NCBI GenBank assembly: GCA_904066235.2 | Contig: CAJFCV020000004.1 | Span: forward strand, 7,192,001 to 7,256,000 | Reading direction: 5' to 3' | From: Bursaphelenchus xylophilus | Lineage: Eukaryota; Nematoda; Chromadorea; Rhabditida; Aphelenchoididae | Length of the DNA: 64,000 bases | In this document: positions 21,683 to 31,485 of the stretch, piece after piece | Layout of the letters: each line of letters begins with the position of its first letter | Numbering within the stretch: position 1 is the stretch's first letter | Program-made: the position numbers and the translations under genes | The notes under the pieces: model-generated | What the model saw: the letters and a program-made list of their open reading frames with translations, nothing else | What the model was told of the DNA's origin: nothing | Database searches by the model: none

Positions 21683-22152
21683 ATGAGTTTCAAAATCGAA
21701 GTCTTGGAGACAGATATGCCCCACCAACTTGAGAACTTTTGCGTGGATTTAACAATCGATGCCCTCAGATGTGGTCCGGACAAGGTGAGATTGTAAACTA
21801 CAAGGTCTAAACACAAGAGTCACGTTGTTAAGGTCATTAATAAACAGTTTGTTGTCTTTCACGATTAATTAGCTGCTAGTAACATCAAAAAACTGAGGTT
21901 GTTTCAAAAAATTTTTTAAAGTTTTACGTAATCAAGTCTTATAAAAGTTTGCAATATTATGTAACATATCTTCAGGACGTGGCAGCTTATTTGAAGGACA
22001 CCTTAGAAAGTCGATTTGGCCCCACTTGGCACTGTGTTGTTGGGAAAAGTTTCGGATCTAGAGTCAGTTTTGAGCCCGGGAATTTCATTTTGATGAGGTA
22101 TGGAGGCACCTCGATCCTCATATTCAGATGCGGCTCCAATGTTCGACAATAA
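21683..22152 (+). CDS. Dynein light chain, LC8 type (divergent)
   Basis: Two exons, 21683-21784 and 21976-22152, give 92 residues against 89 for standard LC8. The second exon carries the family core: DVAAYLKDTLESRFGPTWHC, then VVGKSFGS and a C-terminal ILIFRCG strand, corresponding to the PTWHCIVG.NFGS and ILLFKSG parts of LC8. LC8 is a dimeric hub that binds short linear motifs and is a subunit of dynein motors. This copy differs at many positions normally invariant in the cargo-binding strand (for example SFEPGNFI in place of the usual THE..HFIYF), so it is probably a lineage-specific paralogue and not the housekeeping gene. Poly(A) signal at 22317-22322. Confidence 0.85.
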
Positions 22153-23493
22153 ACGTACTGTGATTTTGATCCTATATATAGATATATTATAGATTTTTAT
22201 ACTTATTTACTTGTGATCACTGTTTATTTGTGTAAAAAGTTTCGGTCGATGTTCCCGAAGATTCCATTAAGTTGTAAATTTGTAATTTATAAATTAACCC
22301 TTGTTTTCTCTGAGGAAATAAAAGTTTTTGGGCTAATTTGGAAGGTCCTCCTTATTACAGGCTGACCAATTTTTTGTTGTGGTAAAAAAAAATTTGACCG
22401 ATCAAGAGAAGATGAAGGAAGTAATTAGGGTACTGTAACACGTTGTCGAAATTACAATTTAACTTTGGTCTTGGGAATGGTTGCTGAAATGTAACTTTAC
22501 AAAAAATTATTTTTGGCTTCAGGAATTTTTGTTGTCGATAACAGATTTCCCGGCTTCCCGAATTTGGAGCAGACCGAATTACAGTCAATGCAGGCAGTAG
22601 CCAAGTTTGGAATGGCTAGGCAAGTCAATGAGAGGATGCTTTGACAATCGCCTCATGCCGTTAACAAAGGATAAGACCTGGTGAAAGATGTGTTACGTTG
22701 CTACTAAATTCGTTGCAAACAGTGATTTCCGGATGTGTTAAGGCTTATTACGACCGCTAAAACTTCTTGATTTACCGCCGATCAGTATGGATTATCGCAA
22801 ACCGACTTATAAAGCGAGCCAAGATTTGGAATAATAGCCGGACACCTTAAGGACTTTATCGCGTCTTCAGCCACCATTCCAACTCGTTTCTAGCAATTTT
22901 GGCCAGTTCGCTGCCGGCGTTGTTGGTTCGTTAATCCTCCAAAATATTCGAGATCCAGCCCAGCCAAGTGTGCCAAATGTGATTTTTTTTTGCTGTAAAG
23001 GGCGACAGGCTTAGCACTACAGAAATGTGGTATAAAAATTTTCCATTTTAAATTTCGCTAAAATTGGCCCCACAAGCACAGTCTGTTTCTTGTCAAATTT
23101 TACTTTGTACAGTAAGTCCCTTGAAGAGTTTGATTACTATTTACTGTTTACTAAATGCTAACTATTAGAATTACGCAACAATTCCTCCATCTGAAGGTCA
23201 AGCACCTCAATTATTTCCCCCTTCCAGTAGTCGACAAATTAAAGTTTCCAAATATTTTTTGAATAAAAAACGAAAAAGCCGAGTAATTGAGTAAAAGGAA
23301 GCGCCCCATTATGTCTGCTCTTTCGTAAAATTTACGTAATGCAACTTTCTTTGCGTCTTTTACAAAATTCGAGATAAAAAAGTCCGAATTTACAAGTAAA
23401 AGTGAAAAAGGCGGGGCATTGAAAGGTCAGGCAAGACTATATAAGCCGAGTTAAGGAAGGTTGTAACCATCAATCAATTCGATTCACATCCAA
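22153..23493. other. Intergenic stretch, no gene seen
   Basis: After the dynein light chain poly(A) signal nothing convincing appears until the promoter at about 23437. No long frame or repeat structure was found by eye in 22350-23000. Confidence 0.5.
23437..23445 (+). promoter_or_regulatory. TATA box of the proline-rich secreted protein gene
   Basis: CTATATAAG lies about 50 bp upstream of the start codon at 23494, a normal distance for a TATA element with a short leader. Confidence 0.6.
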
Positions 23494-24525
23494 ATGTTCA
23501 GTCTGAAAGTTCTGTTGGCCTTGATCGGCGCCTTGGCCGTCTTTGGAGTGACTGCCGAAGCCCGGCGATACTTTGATTCCTACGACGATGACTGGTAAGG
23601 ATTATATTGTAGTAACCGTAGGCTTACAAATTTGGAACTGCTTGAGTCCATACCCTCGGCCCATTAGCTGGGTGTTCTCTGGGTCCTTTAATCCCTTTAG
23701 GAATCAAAATATGACATCCGGAGAATGATCTAGATGTCATTGTTTCCGGCTAGTCTATCTTGAAATATCAGGCGGCCTCGACCTGCCCGAGACGAGCCCA
23801 TGAGTTTGGCGGTGCGTCGAAGATTCATCGAAGCCGAAGAGAATCAGAATTCGACTCCAGATTCATCCGCCAAATCATCCCATCAGGCAGATGACGCCTC
23901 GAGTATGGGCGATGTTCAGAAAGAAGAGCCAAAGCTGGTGTTAGTAGATGAAGTCGGCGAGAGAATAAGAGAATCGAGAGAGCCGGAGCGTCAAGTGGTC
24001 CTAGTCCAACGACCAGAAGTCCCTTCGTATGCGGAGCGACCACCTCCATTTGTCTCTCCGCCTCCACAGCCTTCCTTCATCCTCCGTCCTCCTCCTCCGC
24101 CTCAACCCGAATATCGATACATTGTGGATCGACCGCGAGTCAGAGTAATCGATGATGGCAGCTACAAAAGCGCTCCTCCACGGTTTGTGAATATCCGGCC
24201 GTCTGATTACGAGGATTACCCGGAACTAAGGGTACCCAGATTCAATCCAAGAAGTCTTCGAAATTTCTTGGTTATCCCGTAAAAAGTACAGTAATCCCAG
24301 AGCAACCCCGGGTCTAGAACATCTGTTAATTCGACTGCTGTATAATAAATAAATATGATTTGCAGGTACTACTACCGTCGCCCTTACGCCCGTCCTTACT
24401 ACGCCCCCAAGGAAGTCTACGTCCCGCCCGCAAAGGAGTACCTGGTCCCAGCGCCCCTTCCCTACGCCGCTCCTTACACCGCTCCATATACGGCTCCAAT
24501 CGTCCACACTCGTTATGGAAAATAA
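23494..24525 (+). CDS. Proline/tyrosine-rich secreted protein with a cassette exon
   Basis: Exons 23494-23594, 23772-24278 and 24366-24525 join to 255 residues. Exon 1 encodes the signal peptide MFSLKVLLALIGALAVFGVT followed by EARRYFDSYDDDW. Exon 2 adds 169 residues: an acidic, glutamine-containing part, then proline-rich and arginine/valine-rich parts. Exon 3 is rich in Tyr-Pro-Ala (YYYRRPYARPYYAPKE, then repeats of APYTAPY). Exon 2 has the same phase at both ends and is a multiple of three, so skipping it gives a second in-frame protein of 86 residues. Composition suggests a structural extracellular or cuticle-associated protein, an inference only. TATA box at 23437; AATAAA at 24579-24584. 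Confidence 0.75.
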
Positions 24526-25087
24526 GAAGGATACCTTATTCTATGCAGAGCTTTACTTCTCTTAAAATTTTTATCAAAAATAAAGCTTTAAAAACCCAAA
24601 ACTGTACCGTATGATTTGATCTTCTAAGCTCGAAAAAATATGTGAAGGTGAAATTCATTGGCAAACGACATTTTCGAATACAATTTGACCCGTTTTACGT
24701 TGAAATTAATGTAGCTTAACAAGTGCCTCCCTTGGAGATGTCACAGGTTGTAAACGCAGACGGAGGTTTATAAATTTCTTTGGTACACGTTCATGTCTCC
24801 AACCCCAAAGCCTACAAGTCCCGAGCACAAGGCCTAATCAGCTTTTATTCTATTAAAAGGTACAAGCATAGTGTGGTTTACTGAGTAAATCCAGGGAAAG
24901 CAGAAGTTCCTCACTCGGAGTCACTTGTTTTGACTTTAACTGAGTAATCAGGTTAGTTTCTATATTTGTGACGAGTTGTTTTCGAGTGTTAAGATACCCA
25001 TATGCATTTATTTTCCTTGGCCAACGGTCAGGTCTTGATGCAAATTTTGTATTGTGTCTGTAAAACTTCTTTTGTTTTGTGTTTAAG
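24526..25087. other. Intergenic stretch, no gene seen
   Basis: It holds the poly(A) signal of the upstream gene and presumably the promoter of the receptor gene that starts at 25088. No clear TATA element or repeat was seen. Confidence 0.5.
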
Positions 25088-26504
25088 ATGGCTGTTTTCA
25101 GGATGGACGTGAATATTTTTGCTTGGGGATTATGGTTTTTGATTTGTGTCATCATCACAACTCCCATCAATATCCTTGTTAATTATGTAAGTTAACAATT
25201 TTTGTTTTGATCCTTCCCTGTGCCTGTCCCTCCTTATTTTCAATAGTATCTCGTTTGGCCGTTAAATTTCTCTGCAAATCGGGAACGTAAAATTTCATTA
25301 ATTAATATGTATTTATACCTATATGTACCCTTGTGTTTTGTATACAAAAATGAAATAAAAATGAGCCCCGGTTGCCATTCTCAGAAATCACAAAACTTGT
25401 TACAAAAAATATTTCCATTTTTCCATTCCAGGCAATTTTTAAACTCCCGACTCTCAAACATCGACCAGCCTTGCGAGTTATGTTATCCTTGTCATTAGTT
25501 GAACTAGGTCAACTCATTAACAGTGTGATTGCTGCGTTCCGATTACTCATCCACTACGAGCCCAATCACACAATGCTAATCGTCTTCAGCGTGATTAACA
25601 ACGGATTCTGGTGCACCATGGTATTCAATCACGTATTGCTAGTGGCCGATCGACTAATCGCAGTAATTAGGGTAACTTCAAAGACAAATATTCTAGGAAG
25701 AAAATGGAAAATTGATGTAAGTTTACCTTCCATGCCTTTAGTTGCAATTTAGCCCACAATAATATTAGTTTGGGTGGCTGGATTTACACAAACAACTGTC
25801 TGGCATATCTTCGGGGCTTACGTTTACTTCGATAAAAATGAAATGCGATGGAATCCGAGGACTGAAACAGAATTAAATCCGATTGTAAATCTCTGTTTTG
25901 ACGTTATCAATTTAACCGTATCCATTTTTGGAGTGATTGGGACAATTTTAATTTTTGGCATTATCCATTACAGGGTAAGTTGAGAGTGATTGCCAGGAAA
26001 GGGAACCCTATTTGCGCAAAATTTTGCATGCATTCTGTGCTAGTCATAAATCTTTCCAAAAAATTTTTTTTGGCTTTTCACTGTGCAATGTACTTTTTCG
26101 GCATGTCGCTCAAAACCACAAACCAAAAAAAATTTTGCGAACCACCTTTGCAGCGCTGCACCGGACAAGCCAGGAATCTCCCGAAACGTCTGGAATATCG
26201 TATCCTGATCCAGAACACCCTGATCATGTCCTGTGTTCTCCTCAACATGTTCCCTCGGGCATTATGGTTTATCAATGAGACAGTTCGGTCAAATGTTCTG
26301 ATAGTAATATTAATCTGCGCGTCTCCTTATTTGTATTTACTTCTTAATCGAGACATCCGTCGCTCCTTTTTATCAATCCTTTCCAATTTTTTTTTAGAAT
26401 CTTTCATTGGTCGAATCCCTTCGAATAGTTACGTAAAGACGGTTATTTTAACCCACTTCGACGCCAAAACGGGAAATAAAATACGAAGTCAGGTGTATTT
26501 CTGA
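25088..26504 (+). CDS. Seven-transmembrane serpentine receptor (nematode chemoreceptor type)
   Basis: Exons 25088-25186, 25432-25716, 25753-25974 and 26154-26504 give 318 residues, the usual size for nematode serpentine receptors. Hydrophobic segments alternate with short loops: the first in FAWGLWFLICVIITTPINIL, then MLSLSLVELGQLINSV, a third in FWCTMVFNHVLLVADRLIAV, further ones in exon 3, and the last in LIVILICASPYLYLLLNRDI. DRLIAVIRV follows the third helix where DRY-type motifs sit, and PYLYLLLNRDIRRSF ends helix 7 as in the Str/Srw-like superfamilies. Probably a chemosensory GPCR on neuronal cilia; subfamily and ligand cannot be read from sequence. The second intron is only 36 nt. Confidence 0.8.
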
Positions 26505-26720
26505 CAAAGGGTAATATGGACCATCTACATAATAATAATATAAATGCATAATACGGCTAAGCCTCCAATTTTTGTATCAAAAGTCTAATATAATTTGAAA
26601 ACCAATATTGATAAAGCACGCAACATTGCCTATTGCAAGATTTCAAACACTTACAATAAAATTTATTTAGAAAAAACTGTGGGATACAGAAAAGGGGGAT
26701 CAGAGATGAAAACCATGAGT

Positions 26721-28008
26721 TTACTTGTGTTTGGGAGCACAACAGACGCATTGGTTGATGGGTTTGTATGGGCTTGGGGTTGGGGGAGCGATAGGGGGGT
26801 TCGAGTCGACGGGGTAGGTCTCGCCTGGGGGTGGGGCTGGAGGGGAACCGTCCGATTGCTGGAAAAAAGTAAAATAAAAGTCATCAAAAAAGATTTGGCA
26901 ACAAAATGAAAACTTTCACATCTTATTTTTGGTTGATGAGCGTTGCTAATCGAAAGTTTAGATCCCAAAACATTCATAAACCGAAATCCAATTGAATGGT
27001 TTTAAATTTGGTTAAAGGAAGCTCTATTAAAAATTATGTAAAGAAATCAATTTCCTCTAACAATCAACCCATCAGCAATTCCCTGCATTTGGTCCCTTTG
27101 ACTCTCTATATTTGGAAAGCAGGTCCTATTCTCCTCTACAACAACCCTCGCAATCCAACTTACCCTCTTCTGCCGGTATGGTTGTTGTCCGTATTGTGGA
27201 GGTGGGGCCCCTTGGCCATACGATGGAGTTGGGGGAGGCTGGCCATAGGCTGGTGGAGGAGCTCCGTAAGCTGGAGGTGGAGGTCCGTAGCCATTGTAGT
27301 CTGGTTGTTCTGGGTCTGGATATCCAGCTCCGCCACTGGTTGGGTTGGCTGGGTCAAAAGCAAAGATTGCCGAGATGATGTCATCCTAAAATACGGATGA
27401 TTAAAATCAAAGTCTTAAAATTATTTTTCTATAAAGTAAAAATAAATGTCAGCTCATTCACCTTGTTGGTGTAGGCTGATCGGGCGACCACTTGGCAACA
27501 GAAATGACAGGCGATGTCAGATCTGGAGGCCGAGAATCTGCAGTATTCCCGGATGTATTTGCGGTTTCTCTTTGCTGGAGGGGCTCCATATCCACCTTGG
27601 TTTACATTGTAGCTTCCTGGGGCTAAAAAAAGAACGATTATAGCAAAGTGAGATTAATATAACAATATGTAGATCGTTGGGATTACTGTAACTCACCCAA
27701 ATCGGAGAAAGTCAAGGCAAAAGATCCATGGACTGAGCAGTAATGGGCTAAAAATGGATAATTAATTAATAAATAAAATAAAATTTAAATTAATTACAAA
27801 AGACAAACTTACTGTCATACAGAGGCTTGTGCTCGAAGACAGGCTCATAGTTGTACTGAGGAGGTCCATAAGGAGGGTAGTAGGCATTGCTGATCCCATA
27901 ATAATGCCCTTCTCCAGCCCCCTCTTTGGTTGCATTCGTCGGCTCTTCGGCCGCCACCATGGAAGCGGCGGAGATGGCCAACAAACAGATGGCCAGACGG
28001 GAAGACAT
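26721..28008 (-). CDS. Tyr/Pro/Gly-rich secreted protein with a paired-cysteine domain
   Basis: Exons 28008-27813, 27747-27697, 27622-27462, 27385-27164 and 26858-26721 give 255 residues. Signal peptide MSSRLAICLLAISAASMVAA; then a Tyr-rich region (YYPPYGPPQYNY); a cysteine-containing domain that includes YCRFSASRSDIACHFCCQ; low-complexity repeats of the type PPPAYGQPPP; and a last exon ending CVCCAPKHK. The same architecture, including the CxCCAPK end, occurs in the divergently transcribed gene at 28806, so the two are tandem-duplicate paralogues in head-to-head orientation. Likely a structural extracellular (cuticle or eggshell) protein; tyrosines could serve in cross-linking, which is inference. 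A minus-strand AATAAA lies at 26667-26662. Confidence 0.75.
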
Positions 28009-28805
28009 GGTCTGAATATCGAGACCGACTCCGTTCTCGATCCTTAAATGAGAACGATTTGATCCGGGGATATTGGGGACGCCTTTATCGGGGGTCTGTT
28101 GCACATTCGCCCAACGGAAGCCGCCCCTTCTGAAGGCGTTGGGAATCCGAGATTAATCATCCAAAGACAGCCATGGAATACGTGGGAGGGAGTACTGTAA
28201 TTTGTGATTGAGATATTAAATATGAAATGTCAAAGCGATGACAATAAGAGGTATGAAATATATACAATTCTCCAAGAAACCTTTGTCATTTTTTTTACAC
28301 TGGTCACTGGCAAATCTTTATAGATTTTGTGAATTATCAATGGCTATGAAAAGGCATAAATTTGCATAAATTTATACCTGAATATTTTTTTATGAGCGTA
28401 AGTTGGACTCTACATAGTGTCGCACTTTATAAGACCAAAATTTTGTAAAATTAAACTGTTAATTATCATCTAAACTTTTATTTTTGCTGCTTCGGTGCTA
28501 AGACTACAGCTCAAATGCCATTGTTTTGTATTTTTTGTAATGCTTTTACTATTTTGAGTCTATAATTACACAATTTTTAAAACTTTTCCGCAATATTACA
28601 GTAACCCTTTCCTTCGATTATCCAAATTTCATCACTTCCCGTCCCACGCGTTTTTTATGCATTTCCGAACGGTTTACAAAGGAATGCCCCCAGGGGATGG
28701 GATCAGACGCCCCACCCAGAGAAATGGAAATCCTTTAAAACCGTCGCCTTGGGCTGGGAAATGGCGTATTCAAGCCGATTCCACGGATTCAGATCGGCCC
28801 CAAAG
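28009..28805. promoter_or_regulatory. Shared upstream region of two divergent secreted-protein genes
   Basis: The roughly 0.8 kb between the start codons of the two paralogues must hold both promoters. A TTTAAAA element near 28734 precedes the + strand gene. An in-frame upstream ATG at 28761 would add 15 residues but would bury the signal peptide, so I prefer 28806. Confidence 0.5.
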
Positions 28806-30098
28806 ATGCTCAAGTGGCTAGCCATAATTGGACTGGCCTACGTCCTGGTCCATGCCGAAGACAAATCGGTGAGTTTGGGGGGATTTGGGAGGTTAATCTA
28901 ATTTTGTTTCAACTTTTGGGCTTACTTACTTTTGTTTTTTGCATTTGTTTTGATTTTTGAATTAAGAAACTCGTAAATAAATTTACATTGTGATAAAACC
29001 ATTTTCGACCCTTTAATATTTCAGGAAGAGACAGACGTGAAGGATGGGAAAGCCGGCGGTCATTACTATCCCCCTCAACAGCACTATTACCCTCCCCCAC
29101 CTCCATACAAACGACCACGCAAACCAGTCCTCATCGACGGTTCGTCTCTTAACCTTATCTCTCAAGTCGTTTTATTTTTTAACATTAATTTTATTATTTC
29201 CAGACTACGTTTGTGACATTGATGCCTCTATCTTGGTGATCACCACCAAGCCCGGAGACAACAATGGGTACAACCCACCTCCCCCTCAAGGTGGATACGG
29301 CCAAACCCCACCCCAACCACCTCCAGTCTACGGCCAGCCTCCTCCACCTCAATCTTATGGTCAAGGCCCACCACCAACACAAGGAGGATATGGCCAGCCT
29401 GGATATCCCCGATCCAAGAGACAAACCCAATATCCAGCTCCCCCACCTTCCTCAGGCTACGGTCAAAGTCCCCCACCAACTTATGGCCAGCAACCCCCTC
29501 AACCTCCAGCCTATGGGCAGCAGCCCCCTCCAACCTATGGCCAAGGAGCTCCACCTCCATCAAACTATGGCCCTCCACAACCACCAGCTTACGGCCAACC
29601 CCCTCAGGGTGGATATGTCCCCCCAATCTATGGCCCTCCACCCAAGCTCAGCGAGCCCAAGGCCGACCGTCTCCGATGCTCGGCCATTGCCTTCACCTCG
29701 TTGAGAGACTGCCAGAAATGTTGCCAGATCGCTGCCCGCAAGGATCAGAGCATCCCAAAGGTACGTTTGCTTCTTTGTCATATTCTTTCAACACATTCTG
29801 TCTTCAAAAAAATTTTAGTTTGTACATGACAACTGTCGTAATACCATATTTATTCCAGAGCGACATTATCGGCTTCCTTCTGGACTTCAACCAGCTCGAC
29901 TTTGGAGGAGAATCCCCGATCCCAACGTACGTTGGAGTCACTCAAGCCCCGCCACCAGCCTATGGAGGATCTCCAGACGGCGGATACGGAAGCTATGGGT
30001 CCGGAGGCGACAACAAATGTATCTGCTGTGCCCCCAAACGCAAGGTCTACGCCCCTCCCCCACCACCGTCCTACGGCCAACCAACCGGCTACTATTAA
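28806..30098 (+). CDS. Tyr/Pro/Gly-Gln-rich secreted protein, paralogue of the minus-strand neighbour
   Basis: Exons 28806-28868, 29025-29139, 29204-29760 and 29859-30098 give 324 residues. Signal peptide MLKWLAIIGLAYVLVHA; a His/Tyr/Pro segment; about 130 residues of GYGQ-PPP repeats (roughly 80-210); a cysteine domain containing LRCSAIAFTSLRDCQKCC; and a C-terminal part with CICCAPKRK and a second PPPSYGQP tail. Intron positions around the cysteine domain match those of the divergent neighbour. A dibasic or RSKR site between repeats (SKRQTQ, near residue 130) could be a processing site. Structural extracellular role inferred from composition. AATAAA at 30170-30175. Confidence 0.78.
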
Positions 30099-31485
30099 GC
30101 GATCATTTACAATCTCTCTCCTTCGGTTTTATTGTAATTTTATTCGGTATGAGTCTTTATAAGTAACTAAATAAAGTTTTTACTCTTTGAAAACAAGAAT
30201 TACAAGAGCCTTTGCTCTACGGCATTTGCAATGAATTGATGTGAACACAGTTATTTGCCTTATTCGTAACAGCCGTGAGTCTACAACGCTTATTTATGCT
30301 TCCACATAACAGTTGGTTCCGCTATATACTAGTCACAATAACGCTTACATAACATAAAACGGTGATAAAAGATGCCCAAAAAATGTTTGGAAGCACAAAA
30401 CAACGTTGCCTTCACTTTCCGTCCCTTTGCCTTGTGGTTTCATATTGAAAGGCGATGATTTGCATAGTTGAGACTTCATCTCGCTGCAAGTCAAAAACAG
30501 AAAAAGCTAGCTGTAGGGCTGGAGTTTGTAGTAACAAAGAGAAATTATGCAATAAATCACACTATGAAGATCGTAAGGAGCAGTTTCTTGACAAAATAAA
30601 ACCATTTTGCAACATGACCGATCATAGCCTTGAAATTAAATTTGACATTTACAATTAATTACGGTTGGTAAACTGTCACAAATCAATTATGTTATTTCAA
30701 TTTTTGACCTATGTATTATATTTTCTATTAGAATTTTTTAAATTTCCCTTTCAAATGTTCTTGAACTGAAATAAGGTCCCTGAGATCAGCCCCGCTTTCA
30801 TTTTTCTCCGTTACTTTCTCAAATTTTGTTTCATGACTCTGTTAATTACCGTAATTACTCTCATAACTCGAGTTCATTTGATTTCCATTTCTTTTTTCAC
30901 TTACTGGTACTCCCATTACCAGTATTCATAATCACTGATCTGTAGTCTGTGAGAGAACCGGATCGGCGAAATTTTGGGACGAAAATTAAATTTATTCAAA
31001 TCTGGGATGCTCTTCTGGAGGTCGGGAAAGGAATAAAACCTCTCCAAAGCCCGGCGCTGTGTAACCGTTGTGGAAGCGTGTGTCTGAAAGTCAGGTACGT
31101 TATGTTCTGTTATCAAAATAATAATCTAAAATTGTGTAATAAATTATATTGGACCATGTAAAAATTTTATGATTTTACAAATTGTCTATTCAATTTAGCC
31201 GTGCAAAAAAAATTTTTTAAGTCGCTCCTTTTTATCTCATAATCAAGGTTTTTGAATCATTGTTTTTTGGTTCCTCAAATAAATTTACATATTGTTATCA
31301 AACTCGTGCGTAACGTGATAAGTAAGTTCTAATATTCTATATCAAAATTTTACTTTTTATTTTTGCACTCAATGAGCTGTCGTTTTTTCTGACTTCGATT
31401 TGTAAATCTGTCAGGTAATAATATAAAATTTAATCAAAACTACCGTAATCCAAAACATCTTCCAGATAGCGAATCCCAATCAACA
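30099..31485. other. Intergenic; upstream region of the P-glycoprotein gene
   Basis: Possible donors at about 31094 (TCAG/GTACGT) and 31415, and a CTTCCAG acceptor ending at 31467, suggest a spliced or trans-spliced 5' leader for the ABC transporter gene. No clear TATA element. One short cysteine-containing frame is listed separately. Confidence 0.4.
30455..30658 (+). CDS. Small cysteine-containing open frame (doubtful)
   Basis: An ATG-initiated frame of 67 codons has six cysteines in the first two thirds (start MICIVETSSRCKSKTEKASC) and is lysine-rich. It has no signal peptide, no flanking exon with a matching phase that I could find, and no TATA box at a normal distance. It may be chance. 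Confidence 0.2.
   Translation: MICIVETSSRCKSKTEKASCRAGVCSNKEKLCNKSHYEDRKEQFLDKIKPFCNMTDHSLEIKFDIYN

Noticed and set aside
29194..29704. Long frames on the other strand and shifted frames over the GYGQ repeats
   Set aside because: Shadows of the repetitive Pro/Gly/Gln-rich exon; repeats keep all frames open.
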